A DNA stretch of 37,070 nt from an uncultured Gemmiger sp. (GTDB lineage Bacteria > Bacillota > Clostridia > Oscillospirales > Ruminococcaceae), in assembly GCA_944382835.1 (NCBI GenBank), contig CALWNP010000078.1:1-37070 (forward strand), given 5' to 3'. A program made the position numbers and the translations under genes. Below are positions 8,385 through 16,592 of the stretch, in pieces (within the stretch, counting starts at the first letter, position 1; every line of letters begins with the position of its first letter). The notes below the pieces were generated by a model. It did not search any database. It was not told the origin of the DNA and was given only the letters and a program-made list of their open reading frames with translations.

Positions 8385-8924
8385 ATGAAAAAACTGATGA
8401 GCACTTTGGTTGTTGCTGCACTCGCCGTTGCCTTGCTGGCCGGATGCGGCAATGATGCAGCGTCTTCCACCGATACCGCCTCTTCCTCTTCCAGCACCTC
8501 GGAGGCTGCCAGCTCGGACGTGGCCGATACCGCCAAGCTGGACTCCATTGTCTCCACCATCGAAGCTGTCAATGAGGTGCCCAATCCCCGGGCCATTGAT
8601 GATTTCTCGCTGGAGAATGAGATGGGTCTGACGCCGGACAACATTGTGGCCTTCAAAGGGGATGTGACCAACGACCAGGCGGACTGCGCGCTGGTTTTTG
8701 CAGCCCAGGCCAAGTCTGGCACGGTGGACACCGTCAAATCCGAACTGGAAGCCTACAAGGAATCCATGAGCAGCACCCTCTACGCCGAGTTTGCTGACAA
8801 GGTGGCCAAGGCGGAGGATTGCCGCATTGTGACCAGCGGGAACTTTGTGGTGATGGTCATTTCCGGCATCAATGGGCCGGATTACAGCGAGATCGATACC
8901 GCCATCGAGAGCGCTCTGGCCTGA
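8385..8924 (+). CDS. DUF4358-type lipoprotein
   Basis: 179 residues. It has an N-terminal lipoprotein signal peptide with lipobox LLAG-C21, a serine/threonine/alanine-rich linker (about 25-46) and a globular domain resembling DUF4358. It should be anchored to the outer face of the membrane. No enzymatic motif is visible, and the function of DUF4358 is not known to me. ATG 8385 has GGAGAG 8 bases upstream. It is the first gene of a probable three-gene operon with the MBOAT and DHHW genes. That context suggests an accessory role in surface acylation, for example binding the acceptor or the acyl-transfer partner; this is inference. Confidence 0.8.
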   Translation: MKKLMSTLVVAALAVALLAGCGNDAASSTDTASSSSSTSEAASSDVADTAKLDSIVSTIEAVNEVPNPRAIDDFSLENEMGLTPDNIVAFKGDVTNDQADCALVFAAQAKSGTVDTVKSELEAYKESMSSTLYAEFADKVAKAEDCRIVTSGNFVVMVISGINGPDYSEIDTAIESALA

Positions 8925-8945
8925 TGGGCTGAATAACACGGATAT

Positions 8946-8980
8946 ACAGGCCGCTACCCGTTTATCAGGTAACGGCCTGT
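8946..8980 (+). terminator. Hairpin between lipoprotein and MBOAT genes
   Basis: A 13-bp stem with one mismatch (8946-8958 with 8968-8980) has a nine-base loop. It is followed only by TTGCAT, so it is a weak terminator at best. It could partly terminate transcription or protect mRNA 3' ends, which would leave more lipoprotein than acyltransferase. Confidence 0.5.
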
Positions 8981-9016
8981 TGCATATCTGCACCGTTGTG
9001 AAGGAGGGGTCTGCCC

Positions 9017-10408
9017 GTGGTCTTTAACAGCGTCGTTTTTTTGTTCTACTTTTTGCCGCTGGCATTGCTTTTGTATTATCTGGTTCCCGGCCGCGCCAAA
9101 AACGCCGTTCTGCTGCTGGAAAGTCTGGTCTTTTATTGTTGGACCGGCATCGCCTTTCTACCGTTGATCGCAGTACTGGTGGCAGTCAATTATCTGGCAG
9201 GCCTTGCCTTGCAGCGTATGCACCGTGGCCGCGGTGCGGTGCTTGCCGGCGCCGTTGTGATCACGGCCGGGGCTCTGGTCTTTTTCAAGTATACCAATTT
9301 TCTTATTGAGACAGTCAACCAGGTTTCCTCTGCAGGCCTTTCCTCCCTGGATTTTCTGGATGTTCTGCCGCTGGGAATCAGTTACTACACTTTTAAACTC
9401 ATCAGCTATGTGGCGGATGTCTACACCAAAAAGGTGGCAGCGGAGCGCAATCCTGTCACCTTCGCCACCTATGTGCTGCTGTATCCCCAAATGATTGTTG
9501 GGCCCATCATCAAATATCGGGATATGGCAGTAAAGCTTCACACCTATGTGGACCGCTACACCCTGCCCCAGATCGAGGAAGGCGCCGAGATGTTTGTCTT
9601 TGGCCTGGCCAAAAAGGTGATCCTGGCCGATTCCATCAGCGCACTGTGGCAAGGGATCATTGCATCCGATGGTATCGGTCTGGCTAATGCCTCCACCCCG
9701 TTGGCCTGGCTGGGGATCATTGCTTACTCTCTGCAGCTGTACTTTGACTTTGCCGGATATTCCGAGATGAGCAATGGCCTGAGCAAGATGATGGGATTTG
9801 ACTGTGCCGCCAACTTCGATCTGCCCTACATTTCGTCCAGCATCACTGAATTCTGGCGCCGGTGGCACATCTCCCTCTCCGGCTGGTTCCGGGATTACAT
9901 CTACATCCCCCTGGGCGGCAATCGGCGCGGGCTGCGGCGTCAGATTCTGAACATGCTGGTGGTCTGGGCGCTGACCGGCATCTGGCATGGCACCAACTGG
10001 AATTTTATCTGTTGGGGTCTGTACTATTTCGTGCTGCTGGTAATCGAGAAGTCCTTCTTGTTGCCCTACCTGCAGCGCGGGAAAATCTGGCCGCACATTT
10101 ATACCCTGGTTCTGGTGGTTCTGGGCTGGGGCCTGTTTACCGCCAACGAGCCCGGCGCCCCACTGGGCTTGCTCCTCAACAAATTGCTGATTCCCCAAGG
10201 CGGCATCTCCCCTCTTTACTTCCTGCGAAACTACGGCGTGCTGCTTTTGGTATGTATGGTTGCTGCCACACCCCTGACAGGGAAAATCTGGGCCCGCGCC
10301 CGGCGCTGCACACCGGTCCGGATGGTTCTGTTTGGTGCCGTGATGGTTCTGTCGGTTTCGTATGTGATTGCCGCCACCGGTTCCACCGCGCTGTATGCCA
10401 ACTTCTGA
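9017..10408 (+). CDS. MBOAT family O-acyltransferase (AlgI/DltB-like)
   Basis: 463-residue polytopic membrane protein of the membrane-bound O-acyltransferase family. Members pass acyl groups from a cytoplasmic donor across the membrane to extracytoplasmic polymers. About ten or more hydrophobic segments are present. The AlgI-type signature is clear: FWRRWHISLSGWFRDY with H284, IYIPLGGNRRG just after it, and LTGIWHGTNWNF with the catalytic-type H324. The GTG start at 9017 is supported by AAGGAGGGG ending 7 bases upstream. The DHHW gene follows 16 bases after the stop codon. AlgI with AlgJ/AlgX is the closest functional analogy. The acceptor here (cell-wall polymer, exopolysaccharide or glycolipid) is unknown. 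Confidence 0.93.
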   Translation: MVFNSVVFLFYFLPLALLLYYLVPGRAKNAVLLLESLVFYCWTGIAFLPLIAVLVAVNYLAGLALQRMHRGRGAVLAGAVVITAGALVFFKYTNFLIETVNQVSSAGLSSLDFLDVLPLGISYYTFKLISYVADVYTKKVAAERNPVTFATYVLLYPQMIVGPIIKYRDMAVKLHTYVDRYTLPQIEEGAEMFVFGLAKKVILADSISALWQGIIASDGIGLANASTPLAWLGIIAYSLQLYFDFAGYSEMSNGLSKMMGFDCAANFDLPYISSSITEFWRRWHISLSGWFRDYIYIPLGGNRRGLRRQILNMLVVWALTGIWHGTNWNFICWGLYYFVLLVIEKSFLLPYLQRGKIWPHIYTLVLVVLGWGLFTANEPGAPLGLLLNKLLIPQGGISPLYFLRNYGVLLLVCMVAATPLTGKIWARARRCTPVRMVLFGAVMVLSVSYVIAATGSTALYANF

Positions 10409-10424
10409 TCGGAGGTGTTGGACT

Positions 10425-11609
10425 GTGTCTGATAAAGTATATTATCGCAAGCAGCACAAACAGGTTGTCGGCCCTTCTCTGTTGGTATTCGTGATCTTTG
10501 TGGTGGGCTTTTCGGTCGTGAATCTGTTCTGGCCCAAGCGGGAGGTTTCGGATCTTGAAAACCGCAAGCTGTCCCAGTTTCCCGCCTTCAGCGTTAAAGC
10601 GCTGCTGGACGGTGATTGGGCCGACGGCTTTGCCAGCTATCTCCAGGACCAGGTTGCCCTGAGGGACCGCTGGATCGACCTGCAAAGTGCCGTCAATACG
10701 CTGGGCTTTCAGCAGGTGGAGCAAAGTAATATTCTGCTGGGGAAAGACCACTGGATGTTTACCAAACTGTTTGACGACTCGGGCAGCAATGCCCAGCTGA
10801 GCAAAAACGTCTCAGCCGTCTCTGAGTTTGCGGCGCGCTATCCCGGACGCGTCACCTTTTTGCTGGCTCCTTCGGCCAGTGTCATTTACCCCGAAGAACT
10901 CCCACTTGGCGCGCCCATGATGGACGAGAATACCCTGTTGGATCAGATTTTTGAAAAGATCGGCCAGACAGCCTCGGTGATTGATCTGCGGTCCACCTAC
11001 ACGGCAGCAAAAGACCAGTATCTCTATTTCAAAACGGACCATCACTGGACTCCAAACGGCGCCTACCTGGCCTATGAGCAGTTTTGCCATCTCAAGGGGC
11101 TGACTCCCTTTGACCGAGACGCCCATACCACCGCAACTGTGGAAGATTTTTATGGGACCCATTACTCTGCCTCCCGGTGGTGGAACACCGAGGCGGATAC
11201 CATCACCTATTACCCGCTGGAAAATCTGATGACTGTTTATCAGATCACCGGGGAAGCACAGTATACCCCGCTCAAGACCGAGCCGATGATCAACAGCGAA
11301 AAGTTTGCCACCCGGGACAAATACGCAGCCTTCCTGGATGGAAACAATGGTTATTCGGTGGTGGAAGGAGACGGTGAAGGCAGCATCCTCGTGGTCAAGG
11401 ACAGCTATGCCAACAGCTTTGTCCCCTACCTCACCGCCAATTATGCCAAGATTGGGATTGTGGATTTCCGTGGATTTGGCTATGGCCTGGACTCCACCAT
11501 CAGCGCCGAAGGATATGATCAGATCCTGGTGCTGTACAACTTCCAGACCTTCCGCACAGATAACAAGGTGGTATACATCAACCGCCCCACTACCTTAACG
11601 GCTCAGTAA
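10425..11609 (+). CDS. DHHW family protein (AlgJ/AlgX-like acetyltransferase partner)
   Basis: 394 residues with one N-terminal membrane anchor (about 17-35) and an extracytoplasmic SGNH/AlgX-like domain. Motif TDHHWTP gives D205 and H207, spaced like the D-x-H of AlgJ/AlgX; KDSYANS gives S327 as the probable nucleophile. By analogy it would take an acyl group from the neighbouring MBOAT protein and place it on a polysaccharide. The GTG start at 10425 has GGAGGT 8 bases upstream; the frame is open further 5', but that would overlap the MBOAT gene. It ends the operon and is followed by a strong terminator. A role as an esterase instead of a transferase cannot be excluded. Confidence 0.88.
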   Translation: MSDKVYYRKQHKQVVGPSLLVFVIFVVGFSVVNLFWPKREVSDLENRKLSQFPAFSVKALLDGDWADGFASYLQDQVALRDRWIDLQSAVNTLGFQQVEQSNILLGKDHWMFTKLFDDSGSNAQLSKNVSAVSEFAARYPGRVTFLLAPSASVIYPEELPLGAPMMDENTLLDQIFEKIGQTASVIDLRSTYTAAKDQYLYFKTDHHWTPNGAYLAYEQFCHLKGLTPFDRDAHTTATVEDFYGTHYSASRWWNTEADTITYYPLENLMTVYQITGEAQYTPLKTEPMINSEKFATRDKYAAFLDGNNGYSVVEGDGEGSILVVKDSYANSFVPYLTANYAKIGIVDFRGFGYGLDSTISAEGYDQILVLYNFQTFRTDNKVVYINRPTTLTAQ

Positions 11610-11620
11610 AAAGACAAACA

Positions 11621-11670
11621 AAAAACAAGCCTCGCTTTTGGATGTTTGCCCAAAGGCGAGGCTTGTTTTT
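11621..11670. terminator. Bidirectional terminator between DHHW operon and gerC
   Basis: A 20-bp stem (11621-11640 with 11651-11670) contains one G-T pair and a ten-base loop. T-runs follow on both strands, so it ends the plus-strand acylation operon 11 bases after its stop and also the minus-strand germination operon. Confidence 0.92.
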
Positions 11671-11679
11671 TGTTTCCTA

Positions 11680-12636
11680 TTATGGCTCGATTTCAACGAT
11701 CAACTGAGGCAAAGGATTCTGGACTGTGGTTTCCATCACCGATGTTTTCCAGAAATTCAGGCGAAAAGGATCCGCCCGGATATCGCCCGCCGTCTGGTTC
11801 AGTCGTTGGAATGCAGATTGGAGTTCTGTCTCCAGGATACTCTCCAAATCCGACTGTGGCCGTTCTTGTCCACTCAAATCCGCCAGAGAAGTTTTTCGCA
11901 GATGCAGTAAGATATTGATATTTTCCTTTTCAGCATCCCACTGCACGGTGGTATCTGCTGCGCAATAGGCCGATTCCTGGGCATAGTAGCTTTCCAGATG
12001 CCGGATCTGGCCGCAGAGCACTGCTGCCAGCTGTGCTTCCAATCCACTGTCCAGGCGGACCGGTTGCTGCCCGCGCCGCAAAAAGGCAAAGCCCATTCCT
12101 TCTTCCTGCCAGACCGGCAGGGCACAAAAATCTTGCTGTACAAAGAGGCCTTCCAGGCCGCCATGCAGCTTATAGGTTTTGGTTGCGGCACAAAGGATAT
12201 CATAGAGTTCTCCCGCCGATTTCGGTAGAGGAAAGTCCTTGGCATCCAAAAGAAACAGGGTCATTTCCGGTGCAGGCTGTGCCTGTTCATAGAGCAGTTG
12301 TCCTGCTTGAGTAACAGTTTCCCAGTCCGCCTCTAACGGCATGGTTACCAGGTCCATCAATCCGTAAAAAGGAGTACCATCCAGCGAGAGTTCCGCTTCA
12401 CAGATGGCTTTTTCAAAGGTGTCTCCTGTGCCATCGGCGGTTTTGTACCCGCTCTCCCCTTCCGGCAGATCGGTGTCTTCCACCAGAAGAACTGCCTTGC
12501 ATTCGGCCTTTTGCCGCTCCAGAAAGACAGCACGCACGATCTCGCGCTGTGCCAACGTCTGCTGTTGACCACAGCCTGTCAGGGAAAGGCAAACACAAGC
12601 CGTTATCGAGCAAACCGCTGCTTTGAAAGGACCCAT
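11680..12636 (-). CDS. Ger(x)C-type spore germination lipoprotein, divergent and short
   Basis: 318 residues. The signal peptide has lipobox LSLTG-C22. GerC proteins are lipoproteins of the spore inner membrane that work with the GerA and GerB subunits of a nutrient germinant receptor. The sequence is poorly conserved and shorter than the 370-400 residues usual for the family. The assignment therefore rests on the signal peptide, a late ESILETELQSAFQRLNQ helix like the C-terminal domain of GerC, and its position after the other two genes. ATG 12636 is chosen because it opens the lipoprotein signal and has GGGGTGG upstream. It overlaps the GerB gene by 34 bases. It could be a lineage-specific lipoprotein that has replaced GerC. 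Confidence 0.72.
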   Translation of the reverse strand: MGPFKAAVCSITACVCLSLTGCGQQQTLAQREIVRAVFLERQKAECKAVLLVEDTDLPEGESGYKTADGTGDTFEKAICEAELSLDGTPFYGLMDLVTMPLEADWETVTQAGQLLYEQAQPAPEMTLFLLDAKDFPLPKSAGELYDILCAATKTYKLHGGLEGLFVQQDFCALPVWQEEGMGFAFLRRGQQPVRLDSGLEAQLAAVLCGQIRHLESYYAQESAYCAADTTVQWDAEKENINILLHLRKTSLADLSGQERPQSDLESILETELQSAFQRLNQTAGDIRADPFRLNFWKTSVMETTVQNPLPQLIVEIEP

Positions 12637-13607
12637 TCCACCACCCCTTTTCCGATCACGAGCCCTGCAAAGGTCCAGCAGGCCAGATTGTGCCAGACCA
12701 ACGTCCTGCCGAGATCCATCTTTCTCATGCCGACGCAGAGCAGCAGCATTACCACAAAATACAGCGGAAACCGATCCAGTCCCACAGCATTGTTCTCTGT
12801 GGTACCGGTCCGCCCACCCACCAGCCGTACCGCTGCATACAGATACAGCGCCAGCTTGACCGAGACGGCAGCAGACCAGAGCACCAGCTGAAGCCATTCC
12901 AACCGATTGAAAACCGAAAGGGCTCCGGTCTGGGCCGCTGTGTGGACTGGATTGTCATGCCCCGGCATGGCGGCCCCAAAAAAGAGTTCCAGAAGCAGAT
13001 GGATGGCCAGATCAAGCCCCACCACAGCCACTGCGAGCCGCGCAGGATGATCAATCTTCTTGGAACGGGAGGATGCCCACAGCGCGGGCAAAAGCAGCTC
13101 CGGATACAGGGTCAATTGACCTGTCAGTGCCTCCTGCAGCGTAGTCCCGGCCAGAGGAACGGTCTGCAAATTCACGACACGCAAACGATCCAGAACCGAG
13201 ACCAACAGAAGTGCCGCCGCTCCGACAAGAAGCCAGAAGACCACATTGGAGGTCTGTGCAATAGAGGAAACCCGCCGCAGATAGATCACCGGCACCAAAA
13301 CCGTGAAGCACACCCCCAACAACCCCACCGAGTTGGCATAAACGCAGTCAAACAGCTGCCACAGGCGCAGAAGTTCCAGGGCCGAGCCCACCGCCAGAAG
13401 TGCAGCAAAGCCCCACCGAAGGAAGCCCTGTGTGCCTGTATTCCAGCAGCAGGAAAAAGCATAGGCCACCATGGCCAAAAGAAGGATGGAGAGCGGTGCG
13501 GTTACAACGCCCGGCCGGACCCAATAGGAGGTTTGCCCTTTCAGAAAGACATTTGCCATCAGCCCAATCAAGAGGGCCGGAAACAAATCAGCCTTTTCAC
13601 GCTTCAT
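12603..13607 (-). CDS. GerB-type spore germination permease subunit
   Basis: 334-residue integral membrane protein with about nine to ten hydrophobic segments. Its size and place in a gerA-gerB-gerC order fit the GerB (amino acid permease-like) subunit of a germinant receptor. A typical early segment is MANVFLKGQTSYWVRP. Sequence conservation is weaker than in GerA. Its ribosome site contains GGAGGTGATC (13615-13624 on the plus strand as the complement), complementary over ten bases to the end of 16S rRNA, about 7 bases before the ATG at 13607. It overlaps the GerA gene by 11 bases and GerC by 34 bases, indicating coupled translation. Confidence 0.8.
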   Translation of the reverse strand: MKREKADLFPALLIGLMANVFLKGQTSYWVRPGVVTAPLSILLLAMVAYAFSCCWNTGTQGFLRWGFAALLAVGSALELLRLWQLFDCVYANSVGLLGVCFTVLVPVIYLRRVSSIAQTSNVVFWLLVGAAALLLVSVLDRLRVVNLQTVPLAGTTLQEALTGQLTLYPELLLPALWASSRSKKIDHPARLAVAVVGLDLAIHLLLELFFGAAMPGHDNPVHTAAQTGALSVFNRLEWLQLVLWSAAVSVKLALYLYAAVRLVGGRTGTTENNAVGLDRFPLYFVVMLLLCVGMRKMDLGRTLVWHNLACWTFAGLVIGKGVVEWVLSKQRFAR

Positions 13608-15042
13608 CGCCGCCGATCACCTCCCCCTTTTTGGCCAACTGGCTCCAGATACTGCGAACAAATCCGTCCTGCCATGTGGCTCTGCCCGGTGGCATCAAGG
13701 GATAGAGATAATCAAACCCAAAGGGCTCACTGCCGCAGGCCATGGCCAGGATCACCACCGCACCGCAGGCAATGCCGGGAATGCCAAAGAGACCCGCCAG
13801 CAAAATCACAAAAAAGCGAAATAAGATGGACTGTTCATAGAGGGAAGGAACGGCCAACGTGGCAACCGTTGCCGCCGCCGCCATAGTCAGGATGGGAATG
13901 CTGACGATGCCGGCAGAGACAGCGGTTTCTCCGATGATCAGCGCCCCCACCAGACTGACAGTATGGCTGATAGATTTTGGGGAGCGCAGGCCGGCTTCCC
14001 GCACAATTTCCAGCAGCAGCGTCACCGCCAGCATTTCCAGCATGGGCGGAAGCGGGGTGGTACGCTCGGCTTGCGCCAATTTTGCCAGCAGCTGGACCGG
14101 AATCACCTCAGGAGCAAAACTGACCGCCATCACATACAGCCCCGGCCCAAACACCGAAAGGGCGAATGCCAGATAGCGTAAAAGCCGGATCATTCCGGAA
14201 AAAACCGCTCCAGAGGCATAGTCATCCAGACTTTCAAAGTGTTCGGCAAAAAAGCTGGGAACCACCATGGCATTGGGGCTGCCGGATACGAGAATGACAA
14301 TCTTTCCCTCGCAAAGTCTTGCACAGGCGGTGGCCGGACGCTCGGTATAGGCCCCGGCGGGAAACAGATTCAGTTTGTCCTGCTTCAGAAAAGATGCAAA
14401 ATAGGAGCTGTCCAACAGCAGCGGAATCCGGATAGAATCCAGTTTTTTCTTCACGGCCTGAACCGTTTCGGCCGGGGCCCGGGTTTTGTCATAACAAATA
14501 CAGTACTCGGTGCCCGCCCTGGTGTGGGCGGTGTGGATTTCGGCCACCAATGTACTGGTGCGGAACTGTCTTCGGATCAGAGAGACATTGTTGCGCAGTA
14601 ACTCGGTAAATGCTTCCTGCGGACCGCGGATATCCCCCTCCCCGGCCGGGGTGCTGACCGAGCGCTGGGGCATGTCCTGAGTGGAAAAGGCCACCGCGCT
14701 CTCACTGCCCTCGATCAACAAAACGGCCATGCCGTTGCAGAGCATCTCCACCAGCTGGTCGATCTCGGTGATGGGATTGGATTCAGCTGCAATGCAGCTT
14801 TCCTTTAGTAGATACTCGGCTAGGGCAGGGCCGCTGCGCACCGGAACGCCGTCCCGACAAAAACTGTCCAGCGCCATAACGCTGAGCTTTTCCGGCGAGG
14901 AAATCCCGGTAAACAACGCCACACAGCAATCAATACCGCTCAGGCACATTGGCTTGGTATAAAAATCCGATGACTGCCCAAAAATGGATTTCAGAAACTT
15001 GATGTTCCTTTGCAATTGTGCGCTTAGTTTGCATCCACGCAT
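13597..15042 (-). CDS. GerA family spore germination protein
   Basis: 481 residues. The N-terminal soluble domain (about 1-280) contains the LLIEGSESAVAFSTQDMPQR segment matching the GerA family. The C-terminal membrane domain contains LEIVREAGLRSPK and VSLVGALIIGETAVSAG, both strong GerA-family signatures. The protein sits in the spore inner membrane and forms the receptor complex that senses nutrients; the germinant cannot be predicted. ATG 15042 has GGGAGGG 7 bases upstream. It is the first gene of the operon and is divergent from the DUF421-DUF4363 pair, with about 66 bases between. Expression in the forespore would be expected, but no convincing sigma-G promoter was found in that gap. 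Confidence 0.93.
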   Translation of the reverse strand: MRGCKLSAQLQRNIKFLKSIFGQSSDFYTKPMCLSGIDCCVALFTGISSPEKLSVMALDSFCRDGVPVRSGPALAEYLLKESCIAAESNPITEIDQLVEMLCNGMAVLLIEGSESAVAFSTQDMPQRSVSTPAGEGDIRGPQEAFTELLRNNVSLIRRQFRTSTLVAEIHTAHTRAGTEYCICYDKTRAPAETVQAVKKKLDSIRIPLLLDSSYFASFLKQDKLNLFPAGAYTERPATACARLCEGKIVILVSGSPNAMVVPSFFAEHFESLDDYASGAVFSGMIRLLRYLAFALSVFGPGLYVMAVSFAPEVIPVQLLAKLAQAERTTPLPPMLEMLAVTLLLEIVREAGLRSPKSISHTVSLVGALIIGETAVSAGIVSIPILTMAAAATVATLAVPSLYEQSILFRFFVILLAGLFGIPGIACGAVVILAMACGSEPFGFDYLYPLMPPGRATWQDGFVRSIWSQLAKKGEVIGGDEA

Positions 15043-15108
15043 GAACCATCCCTCCCGTCCCTCTCAGTTTGTCCAGGAGTACGGGGAAATATGACCAAGG
15101 AGGAAGAA

Positions 15109-15774
15109 ATGCTAATCTGGATTTTGCGTACCGCCATCATCTATGTGGTGGTGATTCTGGCCATGCGATTGATGGGAAAGCGTCAGTTGGGCGAGTTGCA
15201 GCCTTCCGAACTGGTTACCACCTTTTTGATCTCCAACGTGGCTTCCATCTGCATCAATGAGCCGGACCTGCCCCTGGTCTCCAGCATGGTGCCAATTTTT
15301 TTGATCGCCTCGCTGGAAGTGCTCAACTCCTCCGCTGTCTGGTACTCGCCGCGCTATGCCACACTGCTGTTCGGCCGTCCTGTTACGGTGATCCGGAATG
15401 GACAGATCTGCCAATCCGCCTTGCGCCGTCTGCGGATCACGGCAGCCGACCTGATGGAAGCGCTGCGCAGTCAAGGCTTGCTCACCCCGGAAGAGGTCTC
15501 CTGGGGCGTGATCGAACCCAACGGGACGTTGAGCATCGCTTCGGCACAGGAGGAAGAATCCTCCATGCTTCCGCTGCTTATTGACAGACAGATCTATCAC
15601 GAAAATCTCGAAGCACTCTCCCTGACCGAAAAATGGGTGGATGAATATCTTTCTGAAAAAGGGCTGCATCGAAATCAGGTCCTGCTTTTTCTCTATGACG
15701 GGGATGAATCGCTGATTATCAAAAAAGCCTCCCGGAAAGCGGAAGGTTCATCTGGCAGAGGGAAACAATCATGA
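15109..15774 (+). CDS. DUF421 (YetF-type) membrane protein paired with DUF4363
   Basis: 221 residues with N-terminal membrane helices (about 1-20, 34-45 and 51-70) and a DUF421 domain. Signatures are MRLMGKRQLGELQPSELVTT and, later, GRPVTVIRNGQI. ATG 15109 is preferred because AAGGAGG lies 5 bases upstream and the family normally starts close to the first helix. An in-frame ATG at 15091 with a weak ribosome site would add six residues. Its stop codon overlaps the next start in an ATGA, so the two proteins are translationally coupled. DUF421 plus DUF4363 next to a germination receptor suggests a spore membrane role, which is inference. Confidence 0.87.
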   Translation: MLIWILRTAIIYVVVILAMRLMGKRQLGELQPSELVTTFLISNVASICINEPDLPLVSSMVPIFLIASLEVLNSSAVWYSPRYATLLFGRPVTVIRNGQICQSALRRLRITAADLMEALRSQGLLTPEEVSWGVIEPNGTLSIASAQEEESSMLPLLIDRQIYHENLEALSLTEKWVDEYLSEKGLHRNQVLLFLYDGDESLIIKKASRKAEGSSGRGKQS

Positions 15775-16139
15775 AACGCAACTGGTATGCAGCAGCAATT
15801 CTTCTGCTCCTGATTCTGGCCCTGTTTGGCTGCAATGATTATGTCAGGCATACGGCACAATCCATGCGGGAGGATGTCCAGCTCGCCTATTCCTATGCGC
15901 AACAGTCTGATTTTGCAGCGTCCAGGGAAGCATATGAAAAAGCCGCCGACAACGCAAAAATACGCTGTCGGCGGCTGGAGATTCTGATTCGGCGCAGCCT
16001 GTTGGACAAGGTCAACGAGACCATGGCAGTGCTCAGTTCCTATGCACAACCGGACAATCTCTCCGATCTTGCGGTGGAAACTGCCCGGGTCAACGCCCTG
16101 ATCGATCAGATGGAAAACTCATTTGTCGGATGCTTTTGA
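15771..16139 (+). CDS. DUF4363 family protein
   Basis: 122 residues. It has a single N-terminal hydrophobic segment (about 6-21) ending in LFGCNDY; the cysteine could be lipidated, although the lipobox is poor. A helical, charged domain rich in tetratricopeptide-like helices follows, matching DUF4363. The function is unknown. It overlaps the DUF421 gene by 4 bases at its start. At its end it overlaps nrdR, on the opposite strand, by 21 bases. Its coding sequence also contains a minus-strand terminator (15937-15975). Confidence 0.82.
   Translation: MKRNWYAAAILLLLILALFGCNDYVRHTAQSMREDVQLAYSYAQQSDFAASREAYEKAADNAKIRCRRLEILIRRSLLDKVNETMAVLSSYAQPDNLSDLAVETARVNALIDQMENSFVGCF
15937..15975 (-). terminator. 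Intrinsic terminator for nrdR inside the DUF4363 gene
   Basis: A perfect 10-bp GC-rich stem (15942-15951 with 15966-15975) has a 14-base loop. On the minus strand it is followed by TTTTT (15937-15941). It lies about 145 bases after the nrdR stop and within the convergent DUF4363 coding sequence. On the plus strand there is no T-run after the hairpin, so it should act in one direction only. Confidence 0.75.
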
Positions 16140-16592
16140 ACGGGAATCCAGCATGTCCTTCAGTTCTTCCATAAAGGTATTCACATCGCTGAACTGACGA
16201 TACACCGAAGCAAAACGGACATAGGCCACATCATCAATCTGCTTGAGCTCCTCCATGGCAAGGTCCCCGATGTAGATGGAGGAAACCTCCCGGTCATAAG
16301 AGTTGAGCAGCATCTGCTCAATCCGGCTGACCGCGGCATCCAGCTGCTGGTAGCTGACCGGGCGCTTTTCGCAGGCCCGCAGCATCCCGTTGAGCAGTTT
16401 CTGCCGGTCAAAGACTTCCCGGGAATGGTCCTTCTTCACCACCATCAGGGGCACCGTTTCCACAATCTCATAGGTTGTGAAACGCTTTTTGCAGCGCAGG
16501 CACTCCCGGCGGCGGCGGATCTTTTCCCCATCTTCGGTGGGACGGGAATCAATCACCTTGGAATCAATTTCACCACAATAGGGGCACTTCAT
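16119..16592 (-). CDS. nrdR: Transcriptional repressor NrdR
   Basis: 157 residues. The zinc ribbon has C3-PY-C6 and C31-LR-C34, and the ATP-cone domain spans about residues 49-139 ([16 protein letters not shown] onwards). NrdR senses ATP/dATP and represses ribonucleotide reductase genes by binding NrdR boxes. The length is typical. ATG 16592 has AGGAGG 7 bases upstream. It lies 76 bases after secDF and may be co-transcribed with it. No NrdR box was recognised nearby, and no ribonucleotide reductase gene is in the window. Confidence 0.97.
   Translation of the reverse strand: MKCPYCGEIDSKVIDSRPTEDGEKIRRRRECLRCKKRFTTYEIVETVPLMVVKKDHSREVFDRQKLLNGMLRACEKRPVSYQQLDAAVSRIEQMLLNSYDREVSSIYIGDLAMEELKQIDDVAYVRFASVYRQFSDVNTFMEELKDMLDSRSKASDK

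Noticed and set aside
15043-15108. Sigma-G promoter for gerA with CATATTT as -10
   Set aside because: The best -35 candidates are 14 or 19 bases away, outside the usual 17-18, so the match may be chance.
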